DNA from: an uncultured Clostridia bacterium | GTDB taxonomy: Bacteria > Bacillota > Clostridia > Oscillospirales > Ruminococcaceae | Length of the DNA stretch: 64,000 nt | Assembly (NCBI GenBank): GCA_947629905.1 | Contig: CANRFM010000002.1 | Span: forward strand, 87,736 to 151,735 | Direction of reading: 5' to 3' | Made by a program: the position numbers and the translations under genes | Shown: positions 35,103-43,194 of the stretch, piece by piece | How the letters are laid out: the number at the start of each line of letters is the position of its first letter | How positions within the stretch are numbered: the first letter of the stretch is position 1 | Notes under the pieces: generated by a model | The model's database searches: none | What the model saw: the letters and a program-made list of their open reading frames with translations, nothing else | Told to the model about the DNA's origin: nothing

Positions 35103-36365
35103 TCAGAAACCCTCTACTCCCTGCTTGACAGCCTCTTCTATGCGGAAATTGTCCATCATCTCCACGCAGCCTGTCACGTCTGTATTGCCTTTGAACATAT
35201 TGTTCAGGGCAAGCATCACATCATCTCCGCTGTAGCCGATGATCCTTGAGGAGGCGGTGGACACTCGCTCATTGGCTGCGATCGAGCTTTCGGCATCTGT
35301 CACCATCTGCGACTGAATGTTAGTTGTCTGCCCGTTGAAACAGCTGACAGTAGCAATGCCGTCAAACGCCTTGTTGTAATGTTCCGGGTCTGCACAGAAC
35401 GCCAGAAATTCCAGTGCTGCATCCTTGTTGCTGCTATTTTTGCTCACCATCATCATGTTGAGGTTGCCGCCCTCGTAAGTGCCGCTGTCGGCAGTATTCA
35501 TGAAAACGGGCATCAGCGCAAAATCATCTACAGTATAGGTGCCGTCCTCTGGCAGATCGGTGTAAAACCAAGTATCCCAGATAAAAGTCATTACCGCATC
35601 GCCCGATGCCATTGTCGGTCCCAGTTCATCCCACCCGATGTTCAGAAAATCCGAGCCGAACCAGCCTTTCTCTGCCGCATCGGAGATCCACTGCACCATG
35701 TTGTGCATTTCCGGAATAGCGGCATAGGAGATCTCATTCCGGTTGATTTGTTCCAGCACAGCGGGATCATCCGCAAAGATCGGATCCATGCCGAATTGCA
35801 GCATCCATGCGCATCCGTTTGCCGGCCAGCAGATCGGCGTATAGCCTGTATCCGCAAGCACCTGACAGATCGTGTCAAATTCTGCCTGCGTGGTTGCCGG
35901 TTTCATCCCCAGTTCATTCAGGATCGTCTTGTTATAATAGCAGCCGGAAACGGAACTTTCCCAAAAAGGCAGCCCAAGCAGATTGCCGTCCGCATCCGTA
36001 CAATATGCCTTTGCACTCTCCGTTAAATCACTTACCCAGCTCTGATCGTTGAGATAGCAGAAATTGGCATCCACATCAAACCGATGCAGGTCGGCATTGT
36101 TGAAATGCAGGAACACATCCGGCACATCCCCTGCCTCGAATTTTTCACTGGCTATGCTCTCGTATTCTCTGTCCTCATAGGCAATGATCTGGAGCTTGTT
36201 GCCTGTCTCCTTTTCATATTGCTGAAAAATACTGGTCATATAGCTCTTGTTCAGGTCACTCTGCTTGCCCATAATGGAAAGCGTAATGCCGTTTTCACTG
36301 CCGTGGCTGCATCCGGTCAGGCACAGGGCAGCTATCAGCGGCAGCAATAATGTTCTTTTTCTCAT
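35103..36365 (-). CDS. Solute-binding lipoprotein coupled to a hybrid kinase
   Basis: The 420-residue protein has a signal peptide with lipobox LTGC (Cys near 19) and a family 1 sugar-type solute-binding domain (FQQYEKETGNKLQIIAYE; GDVPDVFLHFNNAD). It overlaps the stop of the preceding hybrid histidine kinase gene (ATGA), and no permease is nearby. The binding protein may therefore present a ligand to the kinase rather than feed a transporter; it could equally serve a distant importer. Confidence 0.85.
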   Translation of the reverse strand: MRKRTLLLPLIAALCLTGCSHGSENGITLSIMGKQSDLNKSYMTSIFQQYEKETGNKLQIIAYEDREYESIASEKFEAGDVPDVFLHFNNADLHRFDVDANFCYLNDQSWVSDLTESAKAYCTDADGNLLGLPFWESSVSGCYYNKTILNELGMKPATTQAEFDTICQVLADTGYTPICWPANGCAWMLQFGMDPIFADDPAVLEQINRNEISYAAIPEMHNMVQWISDAAEKGWFGSDFLNIGWDELGPTMASGDAVMTFIWDTWFYTDLPEDGTYTVDDFALMPVFMNTADSGTYEGGNLNMMMVSKNSSNKDAALEFLAFCADPEHYNKAFDGIATVSCFNGQTTNIQSQMVTDAESSIAANERVSTASSRIIGYSGDDVMLALNNMFKGNTDVTGCVEMMDNFRIEEAVKQGVEGF

Positions 36366-39289
36366 GTGTGATCCCCCTTTTCTTCCGCATACAGCAGCTT
36401 GCTCACCAGCTCCCGCACGGCGGGCATATTGATCGGTTTGGCAAGATGTCCGTTCATGCCGGCATCCATAGCATTCCGCACATCTTCCGCAAAGGTATTG
36501 GCAGTCATGGCAGCGATCGGTATCGTCTTTGCCTCCGGGTGGGCGGATGCCCGGATCTGTCTTGTCGCTTCGTAGCCGTTCATGACCGGCATCTGCACAT
36601 CCATCAGGATCATGTCAAAATGCCCCGGCTGCGAATGCAGGAACAGATCTGCAGCAGCCTGTCCATTGACAGCGACCTCGCACTCTGCGCCCTCCATATG
36701 CAGCATCTCTGTGAGGATCTCCGCATTCAGTTCGTTGTCCTCTGCCACAAGGAAGCGTTTCCCCTCCATTACGCCATCCGGCACAAATACAGGCTCCTGC
36801 GGCTGCACCTCGTCACGAAACAGCGGGCGTATCGTCTGCCAGAAAGTGGACACAAAGAAAGGCTTTGCAAGAAATGCATTGATCCCGGCAGCCCTTGCTT
36901 CCTCCTCGATCTCGCTCCAATCGTAAGAAGTCAGCACAAGAATGGGAACATCCGTCCTGACCTGTTCCCGGATCTTTTGTGCCGTCTCCACGCCGCTCAT
37001 GCCCGGCATTTTCCAGTCAAGTAAAATCACATGGAAATCCTCGTGCTGCTCATGGGCTTTAACAGCTTTTTCCACTGCCGCTGCGCCGGATGTCACGCAG
37101 GTGATCTCCACGCCGGAGTCACGCATCAGTTCCTGTATGTCATGACAGATCTCTTCCTCGTCGTCTGCCACAAGCACCCTCGAAACTTTGTGGAGATACC
37201 ATTTCTCCTTCTGTTCGGGTTCGGGCAGGGCAAAGGACAGCTCTACCGTAAATGTACTCCCCACATCGACCTTGCTCTCCACGTGAATGATGCCGCCCAT
37301 CAGTTCCACCAGATTTTTGGTGATCGCCATGCCAAGACCTGTACCCTGTATCTTGTTGGTGACGGAGCTGACTTCACGGCTGAACGGCGCAAAGATATGC
37401 TGCTGAAATTCCTCACTCATACCCATGCCGTTGTCCTGCACGACAAAACGCAGCCGCACGATCTGCGGCGCAAGGTTCGGCAGCTCGCTGATCGTGAATG
37501 CAATATTGCCGCCGACCTGCGTATACTTGATAGCGTTGGACAGCAGGTTGATCAAAATCTGATTCAGGCGCAGCTTGTCGCCGATGAGTTCCTCATGTGT
37601 CAGCCCCTGCACATAGATGCGGAAGGTCTGTTCCTTAGCTTTTGCCTGCGGATCGAGTATGATATGCAGCTCCTCGAGCAGCTCCGGCAGGCTGAATTTA
37701 TCCACATTGAGCGAAGTCTTTCCACTCTCGATCTTGCTCATGTCCAGCACATCGTTGATCAGGCTGAGCAGATGATTGCTGGAAGCTGTGATCTTGCGGG
37801 TATAGTCCCGGACTTTCTCCGGTTTATCGGCATCTTTCTCCAGCAGCACGGAAAAACCGACGATCGCATTCATCGGTGTGCGGATGTCGTGGGACATATT
37901 GGACAGGAAACTGCTCTTGGCTTCATTGGCACTGCGTGCCACGTTGAGTGCTTCCTGTAGATTCCGGTTCATCTGCTGATCCTGTGTGCGGTCAGACAGG
38001 ACGATGATATATTTTGCCACGTCCTGAATGTTCATGTGATAGGCAGTGATCCGATACCAGCGGCGTTCACCGGTATTCTGGTGCATATATTCATGCTCCC
38101 GGAACACGCTGCCCTGCATGGGGATCTTTTCTAACTCCGCCCTTGAGATACCGCCTTCGCCGCCCACAAGGCATTCTTCCATGGCACGGATGTTCTGCTT
38201 CACGGATTCGGCAGATATGCCGAGCAGACGTTCGACATTGGGGCTGACGTAGTCCACCTGTAAGCATTCATGGTCAAGCATGATGAAAATATCATCCACG
38301 GTATTGGAAAGCACGTCAAACATACGCTCCCGGTACTGCAGTTCGAGCTTGCTGCGGCGGTTCTGGCTATGGCTGCGGAGAAAGACAGCAACGAACAGAG
38401 AAACCCCGACCAGCAGGAAGAGCAAGATCAGGATATTGACTGTCATTTTCTGCACGGAGAGGAAGCCCGCACTCATCGTATCCTGCGGTACAACACTCAA
38501 CAGCACATAATTCTGATAGCCGACCGGCATATAGAGGATGCACTGACTGACATCGCCAATGCTGCACCGCAGCAGTCCGGACGTTTCGGTTTCCCAGTCT
38601 TTCCGGACGTTGTTCAGTTCTTCATCTGTCAGATCCGTTGCAGCTTTCAGGTATACCAGATAATTCTCAAATACATTGCCGCCCGTCTGCGTGGAGAGCA
38701 GCACCCTGCCGTCCTCATACATGACAAAGCACTTTGCCTTGCCGGAAAAAGCGTCCACATTGAGCGAATCTGCCAAGTCAGCATTGGTGTACGTCACGGC
38801 AATGGCATCGTAGTCAAAGCCTCGATAGGTCCCATGTACCGCCGGAACGGCAAAGACGATCAGTTCCTTCCTGTCAAGGGTCATACCGTCCATGACCGGC
38901 TGGCGTTCCTGCATCAGTTCATCCCACAGGGTAAGATCTGCGGTGATCACAGAGCCGTCCGGAGCCATGCAGGACTTGTCTGCACGGACAAAATAAAATT
39001 CCGAAAATCCCCACTTTTCTTTCTTTTCGTCCAGAAATGCCAGAACGCTGTCCTCGTCCTCCGCAAGCGTGAGGTAGTCGCTCCAGTTTTCCAGCATTCC
39101 CCAGTTATGCTCTATAAAAATACCGAACGTGCGGTTCACCTGACCATAAATTTCTTTCAGGTGACTTGTGCTGTCCTCATAAATTTTATCTGCAATAAAC
39201 CGAAAATAGAGACATCCCGTCACAACTGCGATCACGCCGACAACGCACATCCAGAAGGGCAGGAATATCTTGCCGAACCATTTTTTCAT
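36362..39289 (-). CDS. Hybrid histidine kinase with outer sensor, PAS and two receivers
   Basis: The 975-residue protein has membrane segments near 12-32 and 280-300 enclosing an extracytoplasmic Cache-like sensor, then a PAS domain (about 325-440) and the kinase core with H box SNMSHDIRTPMNAIVGF near 470. ATPase boxes follow (NLLSNAIKYT, DNGMGM, GTGLGMAITKN), then two receivers with Asp in LLDWKMPGMSG and MDVQMPVMNG. No output domain is present, so phosphate must pass to another protein. It closely resembles the kinase at 50981. Its own promoter is at 39376-39404. Confidence 0.92.
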   Translation of the reverse strand: MKKWFGKIFLPFWMCVVGVIAVVTGCLYFRFIADKIYEDSTSHLKEIYGQVNRTFGIFIEHNWGMLENWSDYLTLAEDEDSVLAFLDEKKEKWGFSEFYFVRADKSCMAPDGSVITADLTLWDELMQERQPVMDGMTLDRKELIVFAVPAVHGTYRGFDYDAIAVTYTNADLADSLNVDAFSGKAKCFVMYEDGRVLLSTQTGGNVFENYLVYLKAATDLTDEELNNVRKDWETETSGLLRCSIGDVSQCILYMPVGYQNYVLLSVVPQDTMSAGFLSVQKMTVNILILLFLLVGVSLFVAVFLRSHSQNRRSKLELQYRERMFDVLSNTVDDIFIMLDHECLQVDYVSPNVERLLGISAESVKQNIRAMEECLVGGEGGISRAELEKIPMQGSVFREHEYMHQNTGERRWYRITAYHMNIQDVAKYIIVLSDRTQDQQMNRNLQEALNVARSANEAKSSFLSNMSHDIRTPMNAIVGFSVLLEKDADKPEKVRDYTRKITASSNHLLSLINDVLDMSKIESGKTSLNVDKFSLPELLEELHIILDPQAKAKEQTFRIYVQGLTHEELIGDKLRLNQILINLLSNAIKYTQVGGNIAFTISELPNLAPQIVRLRFVVQDNGMGMSEEFQQHIFAPFSREVSSVTNKIQGTGLGMAITKNLVELMGGIIHVESKVDVGSTFTVELSFALPEPEQKEKWYLHKVSRVLVADDEEEICHDIQELMRDSGVEITCVTSGAAAVEKAVKAHEQHEDFHVILLDWKMPGMSGVETAQKIREQVRTDVPILVLTSYDWSEIEEEARAAGINAFLAKPFFVSTFWQTIRPLFRDEVQPQEPVFVPDGVMEGKRFLVAEDNELNAEILTEMLHMEGAECEVAVNGQAAADLFLHSQPGHFDMILMDVQMPVMNGYEATRQIRASAHPEAKTIPIAAMTANTFAEDVRNAMDAGMNGHLAKPINMPAVRELVSKLLYAEEKGDHT

Positions 39290-39375
39290 CTGTCTGCCAA
39301 GCTCCTATCCAAAAGCCTGCTGCACACATTTTTGAACCGTATGCAGGGGCATAAGAATATATCACAAGTACCTTT

Positions 39376-39404
39376 ATTATACCATAAGATCTTGCTTTTG
39401 TCTA
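39376..39404 (-). promoter_or_regulatory. Promoter of the hybrid-kinase operon
   Basis: On the minus strand TAGACA (39399-39404), 17-base spacer, TATAAT (39376-39381), about 87 bases ahead of the kinase start. The rest of 39290-39479 shows nothing else. Confidence 0.75.
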
Positions 39405-39479
39405 CTATATTCTATGAATTTTTTCGGATGTGTCCTGAAAAAATAAATGCCGTGACCCGGAAACAGCACAGATTCCCTC

Positions 39480-39508
39480 TTGACAAAATTACTGATTTGT
39501 GATATACT
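39480..39508 (+). promoter_or_regulatory. Promoter of the Thr T-box operon
   Basis: TTGACA (39480-39485), 17-base spacer, TATACT (39503-39508), directly ahead of the T-box leader. Confidence 0.85.
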
Positions 39509-39511
39509 AAT

Positions 39512-39757
39512 AGCAGAAAGCTGAGATGGGGAGGCTTGTCCTGCCGGAATTTCACTGTTCTCCAGAGAGCTGCCGCCAGTGGCTGAAAACGGCAGCAGAA
39601 CAGGTGTGCGGACAATGCTACCACCCCGGAGTCTGCCTAATCCGCAGCGGTTAGCCCCGTTATCGGCTGCAACGAGGTGCGCTGTGCGCATGAATTCGGG
39701 TGGAATCACGGTCTTGCCGTCCCGGAGCTTCCGTAGAGGGAGCTTCGGGGCGTTTTT
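39512..39757 (+). promoter_or_regulatory. T-box leader, probable Thr specifier
   Basis: A T-box-like block GGGTGGAATCACGG (39698-39711) is followed by a terminator stem (CCCGGAGCTTC with GGAGCTTCGGG, 39721-39750) and CGTTTTTG. The probable specifier ACC is at 39620-39622 in TGCTACCACCCC. Uncharged tRNA-Thr would allow read-through into two membrane-protein genes and thrS. The T-box core departs from the usual GGTGGTACCRCG (ATC in place of ACC). Confidence 0.82.
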
Positions 39758-39775
39758 GTCCGGGAGGTGATGTGC

Positions 39776-40204
39776 TTGCTGTTTCACAGGAAAATAGAGC
39801 TGTATGCCGATACTTCGCCGGAAGAAACGGCTGAAGCCGTGCGGGCGGCGCTGCAAAACGCCGCATCCGGGCTGCACGGCAAGGAGGAGAACGGGGAGTT
39901 CCTCTTCGACTGCCGGAGCAGGGGGATGAATGCCTTCCGTCCGGAGATACGGATGAAGATCCTGCCGGATGCAGATGGCTGCCTGCTGTGGGCGGATATG
40001 CAGCTCCCGAAGCTGATGTATGCGTTCATGGCGTTCTGGACGGTCGTTCCCGTGCTTGCGGCAATTTTCGGAAAGGCTCACGCACTGCTGCTGCCGGTCA
40101 TTCCGGTGTTCTGGGTGATCGCTGTCATTTCGTTCCGGAATGGCGTGAAAGCCGCCCGGAATGCACTGATGGAGCAGTTTTCCGCCTGTGAAGTCGTGGA
40201 TTAG
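39776..40204 (+). CDS. Unknown two-segment membrane protein of the Thr T-box operon
   Basis: The TTG at 39776 is preferred: GGGAGGTGA (39762-39770) sits at normal spacing from it, too close to the ATG at 39770. About 142 residues: a soluble N-terminus (LYADTSPEETAEAVRAALQNA) with beta-strands, then two membrane segments (about 85-130) and a short tail. No family is recognised. It is the first gene behind a Thr-type T-box, so it is made when charged tRNA-Thr is scarce. Confidence 0.65.
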   Translation: MLFHRKIELYADTSPEETAEAVRAALQNAASGLHGKEENGEFLFDCRSRGMNAFRPEIRMKILPDADGCLLWADMQLPKLMYAFMAFWTVVPVLAAIFGKAHALLLPVIPVFWVIAVISFRNGVKAARNALMEQFSACEVVD

Positions 40205-40212
40205 GGGGCTGT

Positions 40213-40926
40213 ATGGAGAAGAAAAACACTGTCATCATGGGCATCTTTGCGGCAGCCATTCTGATCTCGCTGTTCCTGCTGATCTTGTTTTCTGTCCGCA
40301 GAAATCCCATGCAGATCGTTCCGGCAGAGACCATGCCGGAAACTGTAATAACCACTGCCGTTTCCACAGCCGCACAGACCACGGACGAGCCGTTTCATAA
40401 AACGACCACGAGGATCGTGACCGACCGTTCCCCACAGTACACGAGATCCAAGTCCAACACCTCCACGACCGTGACGACTGCGGTCACCGGAATGACAGGG
40501 GAAACCGATGAGACCGGCAAGACCGCCAGCACCAACACCACGGAAACGCATACCGGCACGGGCAGCTCTGCCGATGTGCAGGCACAGATCAGCGAGATCA
40601 ATGCCAAGTACGAAAGCCTGATCGCACAGCAGCAAAGCACGATCGACAGCTGCATGGCTTCTGCCGATTATAACCCGTCGCTGGTCGGGCAGAGTGCTGC
40701 GGAGTACCAGAATCTTGCCGCCGGTGCGGAAAGCCGTGCCGTCCAGTGCGAAAGCAGCGGCGACACCGAAGGCGCAGCCGCCGCACGGGCAGAGGCGGAG
40801 CAGTACCGGGCATCTGCCCGCAGGATCGAAGCGGCAAACAGCTGCCAGAGCCGCATCAATGCCGCCAGACAGAACATCGAAAGTTTGCAGGCACAATGGC
40901 AGGCAGAACTGTCAGCCATCAGTTAA
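40213..40926 (+). CDS. Thr-rich single-pass membrane protein with coiled-coil domain
   Basis: The 237-residue protein has one N-terminal membrane segment (about 8-28), a Thr/Ser-rich stalk at about 38-118 holding most of its roughly 30 threonines, and an outer helical domain at 120-237 (QAQISEINAKYESLIAQQQ...) likely to form a coiled coil. No catalytic motif is seen. It lies between the first T-box gene and thrS, in the same transcript. The Thr-rich stalk under a Thr T-box may be coincidence. Confidence 0.7.
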   Translation: MEKKNTVIMGIFAAAILISLFLLILFSVRRNPMQIVPAETMPETVITTAVSTAAQTTDEPFHKTTTRIVTDRSPQYTRSKSNTSTTVTTAVTGMTGETDETGKTASTNTTETHTGTGSSADVQAQISEINAKYESLIAQQQSTIDSCMASADYNPSLVGQSAAEYQNLAAGAESRAVQCESSGDTEGAAAARAEAEQYRASARRIEAANSCQSRINAARQNIESLQAQWQAELSAIS

Positions 40927-40949
40927 ATGGAAGAAAAGGAGAAATGGTT

Positions 40950-42899
40950 ATGCTGAAATTAACACTCAAAGACGGAAGCATCCGGGAAACGGAGGAGAAT
41001 CTTTCCGCTGCGGAGATCATCAAGGGCATCGGCATGGGGCTGTATAAGGCTGCCTGCTGCGTGAAGCTGGACGGCGTGGTCTGCGACCTGCGGACACCCG
41101 TGACAAAGGACTGCATCTTTGAGGTGCTGACCTTTGACGACCCAGAGGGAAAGAAGACCTTCTGGCACACAGCTTCCCATATTTTGGCACAGGCTGTCAA
41201 GCGCCTTTACCCGGAGACGAAGCTTGCCATTGGTCCTGCCATTGACGGGGGGTTCTATTATGACTTCGATGCAGAGCACCCCTTCACGCCGGAGGAACTG
41301 ACCAAGATCGAAGCAGAGATGAAGAAGATCGTCAAGGAAAAGCTCCCCCTCGAGCAGTATCAGCTTGCCCCGGAGGAGGCATTGCAGGCGCTGAAAGATG
41401 CCGACGAACCCTACAAAGTAGAGCTGTGCGAGGAGCACGCCGGCAAGGGTGAACCCATTTCTTTCTACCGGCAGGGGGATTTTACAGACCTGTGCGCCGG
41501 TCCTCACCTGATGACGACCGAACCTGTCAAGGCGTTCAAACTGCTGTCCTGCACGGGTGCGTACTGGAGAGGGAGCGAGAAAAACAAGTCGCTTTCGAGA
41601 ATTTACGGCACAGCATTCCCCAAGGCTGCACAGCTTGATGAAGAATTGCAGCGGCGTGAGGAAGCAAAACTCCGTGACCACAACAAGCTCGGCAGAGAGC
41701 TGGAATATTTCACAACGGTCGATTATGTCGGGCAGGGACTGCCCATTCTGCTCCCCAAGGGCGCACGGGTGGTACAGCTGCTGCAAAGATGGGTCGAGGA
41801 CTACGAACAGGCACACGGCTGCCTGCTGACGAAAACGCCCTTGATGGCAAAGCGGGAACTGTACAAAATTTCCGGACACTGGGATCACTATCTGGACGGG
41901 ATGTTCGTGATCGGCGACCCGCAGGACGAGACGAAAGAATGCTTTGCCATGCGCCCGATGACCTGTCCGTTCCAGTATCAGGTCTACCTCAATTGCCAGC
42001 GTTCCTACCGTGATCTGCCGATGCGCCTGACAGAAACGTCCACCCTGTTCCGGAATGAGGACTCCGGGGAGATGCACGGGCTGATCCGGGTGCGGCAGTT
42101 TACGATCTCGGAGGGGCATTTCATCCTCCGCCCCGACCAGTTGGAGGAGGAATTTAAGTTCTGTCTGGAAATGGCGAAGTATATGCTCGACACCGTAGGA
42201 CTCTTGCAGGACTGCACGTTCCGTTTCTCCCAGTGGGATCCTGCCAACCCGAAGAACAAGTACGAGGGTACGAAAGAACAGTGGGACGAGGCACAGCGTG
42301 TCATGGGCAATATTCTGGATCATCTGGGACTGGATTACACGATCGGCATTGATGAAGCGGCATTCTACGGTCCGAAGCTGGACATTCAGTACCGGAATGT
42401 GTTCGGCAAGGAGGACACACTGGTAACGATCCAGATCGATATGCTGCTTGCGGAAAAATTCGGCATGGAGTACATCGACAAGGACGGCACGAGAAAGCAC
42501 CCGTATATCATCCACCGCACCTCTTTGGGCTGCTTTGAGCGCACACTGGCATATATGCTGGAGCATTTTGCAGGGGCAATGCCGCTGTGGCTTGCACCGG
42601 AACAGGTGAAGATCATCCCGATCGCCGACCGGCACCTTGCATTTGCCGGAAAGGTGCAGGAAGCACTCTCCAATGCCGGCATCCGCTGCGCCATTGATGA
42701 CCGTGCGGAGAAGATCGGCAAGAAGATCCGGGAAGCGACCCTTGACAAGATCCCGTATATGCTCACGATCGGGGACAATGAGGTCGAAGCGCAGACAGTT
42801 TCTGTGCGCAGCAGAAAGGGCGATAATCTCGGCACAATGACGGTCGAAGAACTGCTGACGAAGCTGATGCAGGAAATTTCTTCCAAGGCAAAGAGCTAA
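40950..42899 (+). CDS. thrS: Threonyl-tRNA synthetase
   Basis: ATG at 40950 has AAAAGGAG at good spacing; the ATG at 40944 is too close. The 649-residue enzyme has an N-terminal TGS domain, the editing domain with HTASHILAQAVKRLYP near 70-85, the class II catalytic core (RPMTCPFQYQVY; motif 2 RNEDSGEMHGLIRVRQF) and a C-terminal anticodon-binding domain. The T-box at 39512 matches this function, and a tRNA-Thr gene lies at 48337. Confidence 0.96.
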   Translation: MLKLTLKDGSIRETEENLSAAEIIKGIGMGLYKAACCVKLDGVVCDLRTPVTKDCIFEVLTFDDPEGKKTFWHTASHILAQAVKRLYPETKLAIGPAIDGGFYYDFDAEHPFTPEELTKIEAEMKKIVKEKLPLEQYQLAPEEALQALKDADEPYKVELCEEHAGKGEPISFYRQGDFTDLCAGPHLMTTEPVKAFKLLSCTGAYWRGSEKNKSLSRIYGTAFPKAAQLDEELQRREEAKLRDHNKLGRELEYFTTVDYVGQGLPILLPKGARVVQLLQRWVEDYEQAHGCLLTKTPLMAKRELYKISGHWDHYLDGMFVIGDPQDETKECFAMRPMTCPFQYQVYLNCQRSYRDLPMRLTETSTLFRNEDSGEMHGLIRVRQFTISEGHFILRPDQLEEEFKFCLEMAKYMLDTVGLLQDCTFRFSQWDPANPKNKYEGTKEQWDEAQRVMGNILDHLGLDYTIGIDEAAFYGPKLDIQYRNVFGKEDTLVTIQIDMLLAEKFGMEYIDKDGTRKHPYIIHRTSLGCFERTLAYMLEHFAGAMPLWLAPEQVKIIPIADRHLAFAGKVQEALSNAGIRCAIDDRAEKIGKKIREATLDKIPYMLTIGDNEVEAQTVSVRSRKGDNLGTMTVEELLTKLMQEISSKAKS

Positions 42900-42936
42900 A
42901 GTATTTTCCGGATGCGAACAGAAAAGGAGGCAAATC

Positions 42937-43140
42937 ATGCTTGCGAACATTTTGACAATGCTTGCGGAGAACCCCGCAACCAATGACAACACCCATATTT
43001 TTCTCTGGGTGATCGTGGGCGGTGCGGCATTTGTGCTGCTTGCGATCTGTGCTGTCGCAGCCCGCAAAGGCGGCAAAGACGAGGAAAACACCGACAACAA
43101 CGAACAGGAAGAGGACGATACAGACGATACAGAAGAATAG
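42937..43140 (+). CDS. Small membrane protein with NPATN sorting-signal-like motif
   Basis: The 67-residue protein has a short N-terminus, the motif NPATN at about 12-16, one membrane segment (FLWVIVGGAAFVLLAICAVA), basic residues RKGGK and a long acidic tail (DEENTDNNEQEEDD). This is the layout of a sortase B-type sorting signal with almost nothing in front of it. It may instead be a plain membrane protein. It has its own AAAAGGAGG site after thrS. Confidence 0.6.
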   Translation: MLANILTMLAENPATNDNTHIFLWVIVGGAAFVLLAICAVAARKGGKDEENTDNNEQEEDDTDDTEE

Positions 43141-43159
43141 CCCTCACCGGGAACAAAAA

Positions 43160-43190
43160 GACCCCGTGCGTCACAAGCGCACGGGGTTTG
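43160..43190. terminator. Bidirectional terminator-like hairpin
   Basis: ACCCCGTGCG/CGCACGGGGT lies between the small membrane gene and the convergent purL. T-runs are short. Confidence 0.7.
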
Positions 43191-43194
43191 CTGT

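Noticed and set aside
40959..43100. Long minus-strand open frame of 713 codons
   Set aside because: It lies opposite thrS, which has clear synthetase motifs; the antisense frame shows none and is a codon-bias shadow.
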